This document shows, piece after piece, positions 41,638 to 50,191 of a stretch of 64,000 nucleotides of DNA (positions are counted from its first letter, which is position 1; each line of letters starts with the position of its first letter). The translations under genes were made by a program, and so were the position numbers. The notes under the pieces were generated by a model. It did no database searches and was not told where the DNA came from. It was given only the letters and a program-made list of their open reading frames with translations. The DNA is from Bradyrhizobium cytisi (GTDB taxonomy: Bacteria; Pseudomonadota; Alphaproteobacteria; Rhizobiales; Xanthobacteraceae), in contig NZ_VSSR01000008.1 in assembly GCF_008123515.1 (NCBI RefSeq), positions 62,001 to 126,000 on the forward strand, read 5' to 3'.

Positions 41638-43437
41638 ATGGGGGCCATCTTGAGCAGCGAGCGCGTAGAGCGGCGACTGGCGGCTATTCTGGCGGCGGAT
41701 GTGGCCGGCTCTTGCCGCTTAATTGGGATCGACGAAGAAGGTACGCTGGCACAACTGAAAGCTCTCAGAAAGACGCTTTTCGATCCCAAAATTGCTGATC
41801 ATCGCGGACGCATCGTAAAGAATACCGGGGATGGCGCTCTCGTTGAATTCGCCAGCGTGGTCGACGCCGCGCGATGTGCAAACGAAATCCAACGCGACAT
41901 GGCCAAACATAATACCGATGTGCCGCAAGACAAACGGATCGAATTTCGCATCGGCATTCACGTCGGTGATATTATCATCGGAGAGGATGATATCTTTGGT
42001 GATGGGGTCAATATTGCGGTGCGTCTCGAAGGGATCGCAGAACCAGGCGGCGTCAACATTTCAGACGATGCTCATCGGCAAATTCGGGGCAAGATCGGGA
42101 TCGATTGTGACGATATGGGTCCACAGGTATTGAAGAATATCGCCGAACCAATGCGCGTCTGGCGCGCGCACATCGGCCTAAGCTCTTCGTTGACAATGTT
42201 GACAAAATCGCCGACCGAAATGGCGCAGCCGCTCGCTCCCCCCGACAAACCCTCCATCGCGGTCCTGCCGTTCCAGAACATGAGCGGAGATCCAGAACAG
42301 GAATACTTCGCCGACGGCATGGTGGAGGACATCATTACCGGGCTGTCGCGGTCCAAATCGCTTTTCGTCATCGCGCGACAATCCACCTTTACTTACAAGG
42401 GCAAAGCCGTCGATATCAAGCAGGTCGGCCGCGAACTTGGAGTTCGCTATGCACTCGAAGGCAGTGTGCGCAAGGTTGGCAATCGCGTTCGAATTACCGG
42501 GCAGCTAATCGATACTGCAACAAGATTGCATCTTTGGGCGGACCGGTTCGACAGCCCGCTTGAAGATATTTTCGATCTGCAGGATCGGGTGACGAGCAGC
42601 GTGATCGGCGCAATCTCCCCTCAGTTGGAGCGCTCTGAAATTGCCCGGGCCCAGCGCAAACCGACCGAAAGCCTTCAGGCTTACGACTATTATCTTCGCG
42701 CGCTGGCCGGCCTTTATCGTGTCTCCCGCGAAGAGAATATTGAAGCGCTCAAGCTGACCAAAATTGCCAACGGCCTCGATCCCGACTGCGCCCTATCATA
42801 TGCGCTTGGCGCTACCTGCTATATACAAAGGAAGATGTTCGGCTGGAGTACCGATGCTGCGGAGGAACGACTTGAAGCCCGACGACTCGCGAGGCGAGCG
42901 ATCGAGCTCGATAAGGACGATCCAGCGGTGCTTGCAATGGTGGGAGACGCGCTCGCTTACGTAGTCGGGGAGGTCGAGGAAGGCGCAGCCCTCATCTCGC
43001 GCGCGATAAATCTAGACCCAAATCATGCTATCGCACGAAATTGGAGCGGCTGGGCGCACCTTTACCTCGGCGAGGTAGATGCCGCGATCGAGCAATTCCA
43101 TGTCGCGTTGCGTTTGAACCCGCTGGATCCATGGATCTACACTGTCCAGACGGGGCTGGCGTGTGCTCATTTTTTCGCTGGCCGCCACGAGGAGGCCTCA
43201 TCGTGGGCTGCGACCGCTATCGGGCAACAACCCAACTACATTGCCGCACAACGTATCATGATGGCGTGCCATGCCATGTCTGGACGAGTTAACGAAGCAC
43301 GACAAGCGTGCGTGCTCGCACTGCGATTGGACCCCACCCAACGCATTGCTGGAATCAACGACAAATCCCCCTATCGTCGATCTGAATATCTGGATAAATT
43401 AGCGCGGGCTTTCCGGCTCGCTGGCATGCCGGAGTGA
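41638..43437 (+). CDS. Class III adenylate/guanylate cyclase with TolB-like and TPR parts (2)
   Basis: 599 residues. Same layout as the divergent neighbour: cyclase domain with LAADVAGSCRLI (Asp 21), NTGDGALVEF (Asp 65), FRIGIHVGDI and GDGVNIAVRLE. The second Ala of the NxAAR motif is Val here, so activity might differ, though the Asn and Arg are kept. The TolB-like part (IAVLPFQNMSGDPEQEYFAD) and TPRs follow. Start chosen as the first ATG; a nearby TTG (LSSERVERR) is an alternative. Confidence 0.9.
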   Translation: MGAILSSERVERRLAAILAADVAGSCRLIGIDEEGTLAQLKALRKTLFDPKIADHRGRIVKNTGDGALVEFASVVDAARCANEIQRDMAKHNTDVPQDKRIEFRIGIHVGDIIIGEDDIFGDGVNIAVRLEGIAEPGGVNISDDAHRQIRGKIGIDCDDMGPQVLKNIAEPMRVWRAHIGLSSSLTMLTKSPTEMAQPLAPPDKPSIAVLPFQNMSGDPEQEYFADGMVEDIITGLSRSKSLFVIARQSTFTYKGKAVDIKQVGRELGVRYALEGSVRKVGNRVRITGQLIDTATRLHLWADRFDSPLEDIFDLQDRVTSSVIGAISPQLERSEIARAQRKPTESLQAYDYYLRALAGLYRVSREENIEALKLTKIANGLDPDCALSYALGATCYIQRKMFGWSTDAAEERLEARRLARRAIELDKDDPAVLAMVGDALAYVVGEVEEGAALISRAINLDPNHAIARNWSGWAHLYLGEVDAAIEQFHVALRLNPLDPWIYTVQTGLACAHFFAGRHEEASSWAATAIGQQPNYIAAQRIMMACHAMSGRVNEARQACVLALRLDPTQRIAGINDKSPYRRSEYLDKLARAFRLAGMPE

Positions 43438-43568
43438 GTACGCGCCGGTCTCGCAGCCGATCTTGCTAACTGTTCCCGACCGTCACCGTTGATGAGGCTG
43501 AGGCCGCCGAGGGCGGCTGGTTCACTCGCGATGTTGAGTCATCGAGTGACGCCGCGACTTCCGCTCCT

Positions 43569-43791
43569 GGCCGATTTTGTTGCAAAAGTCGAAAGTTGCA
43601 GAGCTCAAGATTCTTCGCGAAAACACTAAGCAGCGAGCGATCGCTGATTCGTATGACCTCAATCGCGTTACCGAAGTCGCCTGTGAATTTTGCGTGAGGC
43701 CATGAGCTCGCATCTTGTACGCGAAAGTCGCGCTCACGGCCCGCAGAATTTTGGTCATCGGCGAATATCGACTTTTGCAACAATATCGGCC
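43569..43791. mobile_element. 223-bp element with 24-bp terminal inverted repeats (MITE-like)
   Basis: The ends (43569-43592 and 43768-43791) are inverted repeats with one mismatch; both contain GTTGCAAAAGTCGA. There is no transposase inside, only short frames. A truncated copy is at 35259. No clear target duplication is visible. Elements like this are moved by a transposase encoded elsewhere. Confidence 0.75.
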
Positions 43792-43892
43792 CATCTCAGA
43801 CCTTCGCGCCGTCGCCGCTTTCGGCCGTATGCCGGACATGCGGCTAACGCCGAGATAAGAAGCAGCACGAAGCAGCTCACCGCGGCGTTGCT

Positions 43893-44117
43893 GTGCCCTA
43901 CCGGACATTGACAAGACTTGATGGCTTTCTGGGGAGCGATCCAACTTGTATCCCGAACGCAGCCGCCCGCGAGATCGCGACGGCGTTGCCCCCGCTGGAG
44001 CGCCGCACTGAAATCGACCGCATTCGGACACGAATGATCGTGCGCCAGTTGGCTTACGAGCGAAAGAAGAAGGTTCGCGCAGCGTGGCGGCGGCGGTTCG
44101 GGTTGCTGACGCGATGA
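43893..44117 (+). CDS. Possible small Arg-rich protein
   Basis: 74 residues from a GTG, rich in Arg (REIATALPPLERRTEIDRIR, ERKKKVRAAWRRRFGLL). No ribosome site stands out. It may be a real rhizobial small protein or chance. Confidence 0.3.
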   Translation: MPYRTLTRLDGFLGSDPTCIPNAAAREIATALPPLERRTEIDRIRTRMIVRQLAYERKKKVRAAWRRRFGLLTR

Positions 44118-44803
44118 GAATTCCCGCTGGACCCAACGGAGGAGGCAACGTCGCGGCGGACGGCGTCGGTCCATCGGGTCAGCGGCCAGCTTGTCCGGCA
44201 GAGCGAGCTGGCCGCGAACTACTCCGCGTGACGTGCGGCAGAACGTCATCACAACCGACGCCGCGGCTGGTCCAAGCGTGCACCGGAACGGGCGCAGTAG
44301 TCGGCGATATCAAGATCGGAGAGCCCGGCGGAAGTACCCCGGCTTGCTGATCTTGAGCGGCCCCGACGAGTGATCTCATCGGGGTCCGTTTTGTTTGTCG
44401 ATGCCAGTTTCGTTTCAACGTCGGTTCCCATCGGGTCTACTCCAAGTTGCGGGGAACAATTCCAGCTTACCTCCGTTGATGAGGGCTGGGCAGGACGGGG
44501 GTGCGGTTTTGCAGCAAAATCAAGAACTGTCGGCCGCCAGCACGTTAACGGTGTGCCAGGATCTCGATGCCCGACGCTGGCGCATCCGTGTTGCACCATG
44601 GCTTGATCGTGCGAAAGCGCGTGACTTGGCACATGCGGCGAACGACAACAAATGCAATCACGCGCTGTTAGAGCCGTTTCCAGATACGTGGTGGGCTTCG
44701 CCGTGAAATTATCTTGGTCAGAACAGTGGTGGATCGACGGCGAGCACGGGACCGTGACCAGCATGGCCCATGCCGACGCGTGTTCGCGTCGCTTCCGGTT
44801 GGC
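44118..44803. other. Stretch without a convincing gene
   Basis: Only short, mutually overlapping frames on both strands. The one clear signal is the terminator at 44359-44396. Confidence 0.4.
44359..44396 (+). terminator. Rho-independent terminator
   Basis: Stem CCCCGACGAG/CTCATCGGGG with a TGAT loop and one mismatch, followed by GTTTTGTTTG. It points rightward, though no strong gene lies directly upstream. Confidence 0.6.
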
Positions 44804-45019
44804 TCAGTCGACGGGCGCTTCGCGTCCCTGCACGGTTAGCTGGTATCGATGGCCGTCCTTGGTCAGCCAGCCGCCTTCGACCAATCGAAGTGCAAAAGAG
44901 TCGGTGCAAACCGGATGACTGCCTCCGGGTATGTAAACCATGTTGTTTAGCTCGACGAGGTAACCGTAGAGCCGCGCTTGCCGCAGCGCATGACGCATTC
45001 CTCGTGAAAGAACCAACAT
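44804..45019 (-). CDS. Small winged-helix-like protein
   Basis: 71 residues from the ATG at 45019. The C-terminus (LRLVEGGWLTKDGHRYQLTV, QGREA) has the wing pattern of a small helix-turn-helix protein. A start with weak ribosome site. Function unknown. Confidence 0.55.
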   Translation of the reverse strand: MLVLSRGMRHALRQARLYGYLVELNNMVYIPGGSHPVCTDSFALRLVEGGWLTKDGHRYQLTVQGREAPVD

Positions 45020-45929
45020 ACGGTCTCTCAAGCGGCAGTCCGAGGGAACGTTCCTCCATCCACCAAGTGGATCCTACCCCTGCACGTGTGCCTCTCGGTG
45101 CCGGAAGGTCGCCAAATGGCAGCTCTCCTTCCACAACTCAACATCGGGAGCGACGGTGTGAATTGGGAGCGCCGCAAGACCCTAGTAGGAAAGAGATTGG
45201 GCGGCAGTTGAGCGAAGCCGAAGATGGCGAGTGTCCGCGTTACTCGATTGCTCTACCGGTATGGGGGCATATCGGGCAGCATTCTCACGGCTCAACCCTA
45301 CGGCTGAAACGTCCGGGCCTCTCTAGAGCCCTGGCTTGTTCGGCACAGGCGAACTCCGCCACTAGGATGCCAGAGGCTGTTATGGTGACCAAGTCAATTG
45401 ACCAGTTGTGGCCGACCAAATCGAAGTGTCTGGAGTGCCTTTCGTCCCGATAAGTCTGAAGGAGCATGGCAGCAACCTCCTTGTGCGCGTTGGCGCCCTA
45501 ATTCAATCGGTCATTGCCAAAACAGTTCCCCTTCTGTCTTGGGGCGACGCCGCCGCCCAGGCCCTAACTCGACTTCACCCAGTCGTGAGTTGGGTCCGCT
45601 ACCCGTGCAGGTCTACATCAAGGTCGGGTTGATCGAGACGGCCTCTCGCACCACTAGCGCCCATAGGACCGGAGCCGATAGTGCCAGTGCCCGACGGGGC
45701 CAGCGCCGACAGTGCCAGCGTCCTAGCGGCCAGAGAAAGCGAGCATCAACCTCCGCGCCCCACGCGACGCAAGCGCTTGCGCTGCGACGGGCGCGGTTGA
45801 AACTTTTTGGCCTCTTCATCTGATGATCCTGCACGCACTTCCTTCGCATGCTTTTTGCGGAGGCTCAGCGTTACGACGCCTGAGCGCACGCAACATCCCG
45901 ATGGGAGCGAACAAATACGGGAGGTTGGA
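45020..45929. other. Stretch without a convincing gene
   Basis: About 900 bp. Frames here lack family patterns or good starts. Some direct GCCAGCGCC-type repeats near 45690-45730 (GACAGTGCCAGCG words) are seen. Confidence 0.4.
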
Positions 45930-46157
45930 ATGGAAACCGTATGCCGCATGCGCGCTATGGCTTCGCTCTGCCGACAGTGCGCCGTGTATCATCCTGACAG
46001 AAGCTGGAAGCTGCTCGCCGAGGCAGAATACTGGGAGCACATGGCAAGTGCAGCTCTGCTGGAGCACATCAGAGAATGCACGGCCAGCTCGAATGAGCTG
46101 GTGCATATACAACAAACCGCCAACTCGAATGATGCGCAATCGATCGCCGCCGCGTGA
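45930..46157 (+). CDS. Small conserved rhizobial protein
   Basis: 75 residues from the ATG at 45930 (GGGAGG before it). MRAMASLCRQCAVYHPDRSW and KLLAEAEYWEHMASAALLEH form a helical protein type common in Bradyrhizobium, from memory. Two Cys are close together. Function unknown. Confidence 0.7.
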   Translation: METVCRMRAMASLCRQCAVYHPDRSWKLLAEAEYWEHMASAALLEHIRECTASSNELVHIQQTANSNDAQSIAAA

Positions 46158-46286
46158 ATGCTTTCGGGCAGTTGTCAGAGGTATGTCCCAGATACTCCAT
46201 TTCGCGTCGTGAAAGGAGCGGGATCAGGCAGCAGACCCGACCCGATTTCGTTCAGATTGATCACCCTGCCGCGAAGCAATTGTTTA

Positions 46287-46469
46287 TTAATTCTCGCCGG
46301 TACGCGGTGGCAACGGCGGATGGGGTCGAGCCAAACCTATCGTGCCCGGCGGCGCTTCCGTGCTGGCGCTGCGCGTGTCGACATCGCGCAATATCGTCAA
46401 AAACGCTGCGACGACTGCAATAACTAGCGTTGTGGCAAAGATAGCAAATGCTGTGCGGTGGGTATTCAT
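46287..46469 (-). CDS. 60-residue membrane or exported peptide
   Basis: AGGAGGG precedes the ATG. One N-terminal membrane helix (AFAIFATTLVIAVVAAFLTI) is followed by a short, Pro-rich tail. Probably a single-pass inner-membrane peptide. Function unknown. Confidence 0.65.
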   Translation of the reverse strand: MNTHRTAFAIFATTLVIAVVAAFLTILRDVDTRSASTEAPPGTIGLARPHPPLPPRTGEN

Positions 46470-46686
46470 CGTGGACCCTCCTACACCCCCTAACCGACGA
46501 CTGCCGTGGCAACGCTATCACGGGGTTGATCTCGCGCTCCATTGTGCTTGAGGCGATAATTCGCTGGGTAGAACGAATTCGTCCTCGATCTTCATCGCGG
46601 TGTCTGTTGAAAGCGAAAATGGCCGCGAAGCAGCTCCCCCGCCGTGGCGGCACAGTTCCCCGAGCACCCAGTCCTGTCGTTTCTCG

Positions 46687-47004
46687 TCACAGAAGCTCAG
46701 GTTGTTCATTGCCTTCAGCCAGAACCGGCGGCGTCTGCGCGCTATGAATGCTCTGGGTCAGCGACGCCAGCGCAGTCTTCAACTCGTCGGAGACGGGGGC
46801 GATGCCCTTAATGTCTTCGAAGGCTTCAGAGACGCGCTCATTCGCCGATTTCTCGAACGGCTTGAAGGCTTCAGAGATGCGCGCTCCTGCTCCAAGGGCG
46901 GTGGAAGCGACCATTGGCCCAAGCAGGAGGAGCGCGGCTCCGACGATGCCGCTCTTGCGAATATGAGAGATCGGCGGTGGCTGCACGAGGCGGTCATTGG
47001 TCAT
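46687..47004 (-). CDS. Small membrane protein
   Basis: 105 residues: a membrane helix near residues 17-38 (KSGIVGAALLLLGPMVASTA) followed by an amphipathic helical tail (FEKSANERVSEAFEDIKGIA). GTGAGG stands upstream. Not recognised. Confidence 0.6.
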   Translation of the reverse strand: MTNDRLVQPPPISHIRKSGIVGAALLLLGPMVASTALGAGARISEAFKPFEKSANERVSEAFEDIKGIAPVSDELKTALASLTQSIHSAQTPPVLAEGNEQPELL

Positions 47005-47363
47005 TGTCTAATGCCTCACGGCGTACAGTCCGTGGATCATGCCGATCCTCGCGAACAAACGGTAGTTCGGGCGCTTACCATTACGAGGTAATCAAGCAGA
47101 GGCGCTCTCTTCCATCAGAGAGGCCTCAGGCTAACTTGTTCGTAGAGGCACAACAGGCGACGCGCGCCTAAGCCGTGTCGCTTGCGCCTGCAAGCCCGGC
47201 CTAGAGGGTACCAAGCTCTGCAACTATGGGCGCCTATGCGCAGCGCTATCGGTTGGGGGGTGATGTGGGCCAGATCATGATAAGTGAAGGCCTCGCCGAG
47301 CGCTACGTTTGCAGTGCGGCGAGCTGTCCGCCACGGAGTTCGTGGTGTAGCTAGCTTGGCGAT
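47005..47363. other. Intergenic stretch
   Basis: No gene or clear signal seen. Confidence 0.4.
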
Positions 47364-47930
47364 CTATATGTGGGGATAAGCTGGGATCATAACTGTGGCC
47401 TCTCTGTGTGTGATCACGCGATTAAAATTGGAGATCCGCCGGTCTGCCAAGGCATCGTCTCCGCAAAAGATGACAGTGGCCCAATCATCATGTGGGTTGA
47501 TCGTCGGTCGCGCGGAATGGGTTCGAGCAAAACAATCGGCCCTTAATGGATAAGCCTCAGGCTGTCCGAACCCAAACGCCTCGTTGGGGTGCTTAAATTC
47601 GACGTGCACAGCTAGAACCCGTCTAGTAGTGCGATTGCGAAGAAAGAAGATAGCGTCAGATTCTAGTCCTTTGCTCCCCTCGATCCTGCACGTGCATCGA
47701 GAGTCCTTTCCGCACCAATAGTTTGCCCAGAACGGTTGCTTCGTTTGCGTCCTCTGCCAACGTACTTTGCGATGTTCATCGATGAGAACGTCGGCTCTAA
47801 GATACCCGGCTTCGGCTGGCGTGCCGCTGATCAACCAATCTCTGATCTTCTCTGAGGAAAAAATGCCTTCGGCAATCGTGTCCAAATATGGCTGTGCTTT
47901 TGACGAATACGCGGGCAAGGTCTTCCCCAA
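47364..47930 (-). CDS. Unknown protein with a possible PD-(D/E)xK nuclease core
   Basis: 188 residues. The middle has an acidic residue (ESDAIFFLRN), a strand with ExK (VLAVHVEFKHPNEAFGF) and a following Gln-bearing helix (GQPEAYPLRADCF), which is the order of a PD-(D/E)xK nuclease fold. The frame starts at a TTG directly after the previous gene's TAG, in the same frame, so the start is uncertain. It stands among small unknown genes, with no modification gene nearby. Confidence 0.55.
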   Translation of the reverse strand: MGKTLPAYSSKAQPYLDTIAEGIFSSEKIRDWLISGTPAEAGYLRADVLIDEHRKVRWQRTQTKQPFWANYWCGKDSRCTCRIEGSKGLESDAIFFLRNRTTRRVLAVHVEFKHPNEAFGFGQPEAYPLRADCFARTHSARPTINPHDDWATVIFCGDDALADRRISNFNRVITHREATVMIPAYPHI

Positions 47931-48104
47931 CTATGGTTCGTGCTTGTCCGTCAGTTCTCGCGCCGCCAGGCTAAGCTCCAGCTCTCTGAGCTGCTCTACC
48001 AGCAGTTCTACGATATCCTCGTAGTCGGAGGGCGATAGCGAACTCACACCGCGCAACGTCATCTGATCTTGGAGAATGGTCGCCATCATGGCTTTGACGC
48101 TCAT
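47931..48104 (-). CDS. 57-residue helical protein
   Basis: MSVKAMMATILQDQMTLRGV, then SPSDYEDIVELLVEQLRELE, a clean amphipathic helical small protein with GAGGTCCC before the ATG. It ends in TAG, and the nuclease-like frame continues in phase immediately after. The two are probably co-expressed. Confidence 0.6.
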   Translation of the reverse strand: MSVKAMMATILQDQMTLRGVSSLSPSDYEDIVELLVEQLRELELSLAARELTDKHEP

Positions 48105-48294
48105 GGGACCTCGTCTGAAAATTTAGACCGTCATAAAACAATCTGAAGTAGATGCCAAAGATCGCGGATGTGCAACGTCCGTAAGAGTACGGGCAACGCG
48201 AGGTGGCAATCCTTTCGCGCCGCACAAACGGGATGATGTGTCGTGTGCACTTTTTTAGTCCGTCGAGCTGATCCGCTGGCAGGGAGGCGCGGGG

Positions 48295-48459
48295 CTACTT
48301 CTTCAACAGTATTCCCATCGCTCTTGCCATTCGCCTCACTGATCCTGCGTGACGGCCCAGCTCGGCTGCTATCTTCGATACGGAAGCTCCTGCCCAGGCC
48401 AGCTTGGACAATTGCTGGACCTCGCGCTCAGCCCATTGCTTTGGCTTCGGTGCTTTCAT
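48295..48459 (-). CDS. Small helix-turn-helix protein
   Basis: 54 residues from the ATG at 48459. WAEREVQQLSKLAWAGASVS and KIAAELGRHAGSVRRMARAM form a SANT/GcrA-like helix-turn-helix. Numerous paralogues of this kind occur in Bradyrhizobium, from memory. DNA-binding is likely; target unknown. Confidence 0.75.
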   Translation of the reverse strand: MKAPKPKQWAEREVQQLSKLAWAGASVSKIAAELGRHAGSVRRMARAMGILLKK

Positions 48460-48493
48460 GGTGCGGCGCTCAAAACCTGCCGGGACCACTTAA

Positions 48494-49114
48494 TCAGTGC
48501 ACTTGGTTGCCAACACTTGGGAAATTTACGGGTGGTGTCTCCTGCGCGTAACCATCGCGGGGTCGGGTGCCGTCCCAGTAGGACCAGGCCGTGCGCCCCG
48601 GGACGTAATTTCTATCGGACGAGCACCCCTTCTCTCCGCGTTCCCACGCGGCATATTTCCGCGCAGTCCATTCTTGCTCTTGTCGCCACTCCTCGAAGTC
48701 GGCCTCCGTGCGCTTGGACGAGAAAACCGCCCAAGCCGCCAAGAACGCAGCGCGCGCGCTCTCTAAGCTCGTGGCACTGCCGGAGGTGCATTCGCCGGGT
48801 AGTGATCCCGGATAGAAGCCGCAGCGCCACTGCCACGGATCGCTCTCGGTCGGATTGCCGGAGCGTTGGCCGATGCACCCGACCAGGACATCGCCGTAGT
48901 AGATCAGCCAACTTTCCTGTCCAACGGTCTCGACGGCGGGTGAGATGAGGCATTGCCCAATGAAAGCGCTGAGCGGTGCCACCGGCAAATTGTCAATAGA
49001 TAGGGGATCGGATGTGCGCTGAGCTACTGCGCCTCGTGGGTGTGGATAGGTCCGCTGTCGCGGGAAAACCGGACCCGCCTCATGCGAGCGCCGGGCGGCC
49101 GCCTTTGGACTCAT
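48494..49114 (-). CDS. Conserved protein, paralogue of the one at 35.5 kb
   Basis: 206 residues as an open frame. The family part begins about residue 62 (SWLIYYGDVLVGCIGQRSGN, then WQWRCGFYPGSLPGEC) and matches the 35508 protein in motif order. The N-terminal third is unlike it and may be read in from upstream; no better start is obvious. Function unknown. Confidence 0.65.
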   Translation of the reverse strand: MSPKAAARRSHEAGPVFPRQRTYPHPRGAVAQRTSDPLSIDNLPVAPLSAFIGQCLISPAVETVGQESWLIYYGDVLVGCIGQRSGNPTESDPWQWRCGFYPGSLPGECTSGSATSLESARAAFLAAWAVFSSKRTEADFEEWRQEQEWTARKYAAWERGEKGCSSDRNYVPGRTAWSYWDGTRPRDGYAQETPPVNFPSVGNQVH

Positions 49115-49228
49115 AGCGGACTCGCGAAGTAGCTCGTTTCATGCGCCCGCTTCAGCGCAACCGTTTGAGAAGGCAGGCACCCGGACACAGTTAACCGAAT
49201 TTTAAAGGGTAAGGCCCACCATTTCGGT

Positions 49229-49357
49229 ATGAGAGTTGCAGGCGCAATTATCGTCGCTCTCCTCGCGCTCAATTTCGTGGACGAGCAATACAACGACAGT
49301 CGCTATTCACGAGCGGCGACTATGATGTTGTCGCACATCACCCGAACATTTGGCTGA
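49229..49357 (+). CDS. 42-residue membrane peptide
   Basis: MRVAGAIIVALLALNFVDEQ is a membrane helix; the tail (YNDSRYSRAATMMLSHITRT) is soluble. I have seen this type in Bradyrhizobium genomes. Function unknown. Confidence 0.55.
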   Translation: MRVAGAIIVALLALNFVDEQYNDSRYSRAATMMLSHITRTFG

Positions 49358-49366
49358 ACGGTCCTG

Positions 49367-49900
49367 ATGGTCGAGCGGGCGATGCGAGCCACCCCCTTCG
49401 ATAAGCTGCCATCACGTGAGCGGCACACTGCAATCGTTGCGGAGCTAGACGCGCTGGTCCGCACAATACCGCCTTCAAGACCGCTCTACAGCAAAGAACT
49501 CGCGGAGCAAATTGGCACGTCCGTGCGGACGTTGCACTCGGCGTCGGTCTCCGTCGTTGGCATGAGCTTGCATTCCTACCTTCGTTTGAAAAGACTAACG
49601 CAGGTGCGGCTTCAACTTTTGACGGGCGCTTTTAGCGTCAAGGCGGCGGCACTCGCCAATGGCTTTTGGCACCTGGGGGATTTCTCGCGCGTTTACCGTC
49701 GCGTCTTTGGTGAGCTGCCTTCGCAAACGCGCGCACGGGCGAAGCAATGCAAACAATTGGACTTGTCGCCGCCACCCTGCCCAGACGAAAGCAAACTGAC
49801 GCTGGTCTCGCTGTCGTCTCCGTCCTTTCCGAGACAGCATAGTCGGTCTTTTTGTCCATTATGGCCCATCGCTCCAGTTTGCGTCAGGAGCGGGAATTAG
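49367..49900 (+). CDS. Truncated AraC-type regulator
   Basis: 177 residues. The AraC helix-turn-helix domain is recognisable at residues 40-125: LYSKELAEQIGTSVRTLHSA, then GMSLHSYLRLKRLTQVRLQL and NGFWHLGDFSRVYRRVFGEL, PSQTR. The usual N-terminal effector domain of about 200 residues is missing. The 50 residues after the HTH look like read-through. Probably a decayed gene; a short DNA-binding product is possible. Confidence 0.6.
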   Translation: MVERAMRATPFDKLPSRERHTAIVAELDALVRTIPPSRPLYSKELAEQIGTSVRTLHSASVSVVGMSLHSYLRLKRLTQVRLQLLTGAFSVKAAALANGFWHLGDFSRVYRRVFGELPSQTRARAKQCKQLDLSPPPCPDESKLTLVSLSSPSFPRQHSRSFCPLWPIAPVCVRSGN

Positions 49901-50073
49901 ACCGGAAGTCGTTGCCCGAGGCGTAAATCTACGCAATTGACCCATCGCTGACCTATGACGTTTGGTCAGCAATTGGATGTGAAGTGGCCATTGACAAACG
50001 GAACAAAACGGGGCGTTTCGCCGCACCACCGAACCTAAGCAGCAACTGGGAGCACAGATAGAACGACCTGAAG

Positions 50074-50130
50074 AGTTTTTCAGGGGCCATCGTGCAGCCT
50101 TTGTCCGAGCAACGCGGCCCCTGAAAAACT
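50074..50130. repeat. 15-bp perfect inverted repeat
   Basis: AGTTTTTCAGGGGCC and its exact complement, 27 bases apart, in the gap before the DUF1194 gene. It could be a terminator stem or the end pair of a lost insertion. Confidence 0.55.
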
Positions 50131-50191
50131 ATCGACGACGCCTTCGATTGAATGAGTTCCTTTCGGCATCTCACAAGCCAAAGGAGATGAC

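Noticed and set aside
46518..46709. A 63-codon minus-strand frame after the small membrane gene
   Set aside because: It overlaps the preceding gene by 23 bases, lacks a ribosome site and shows no pattern.
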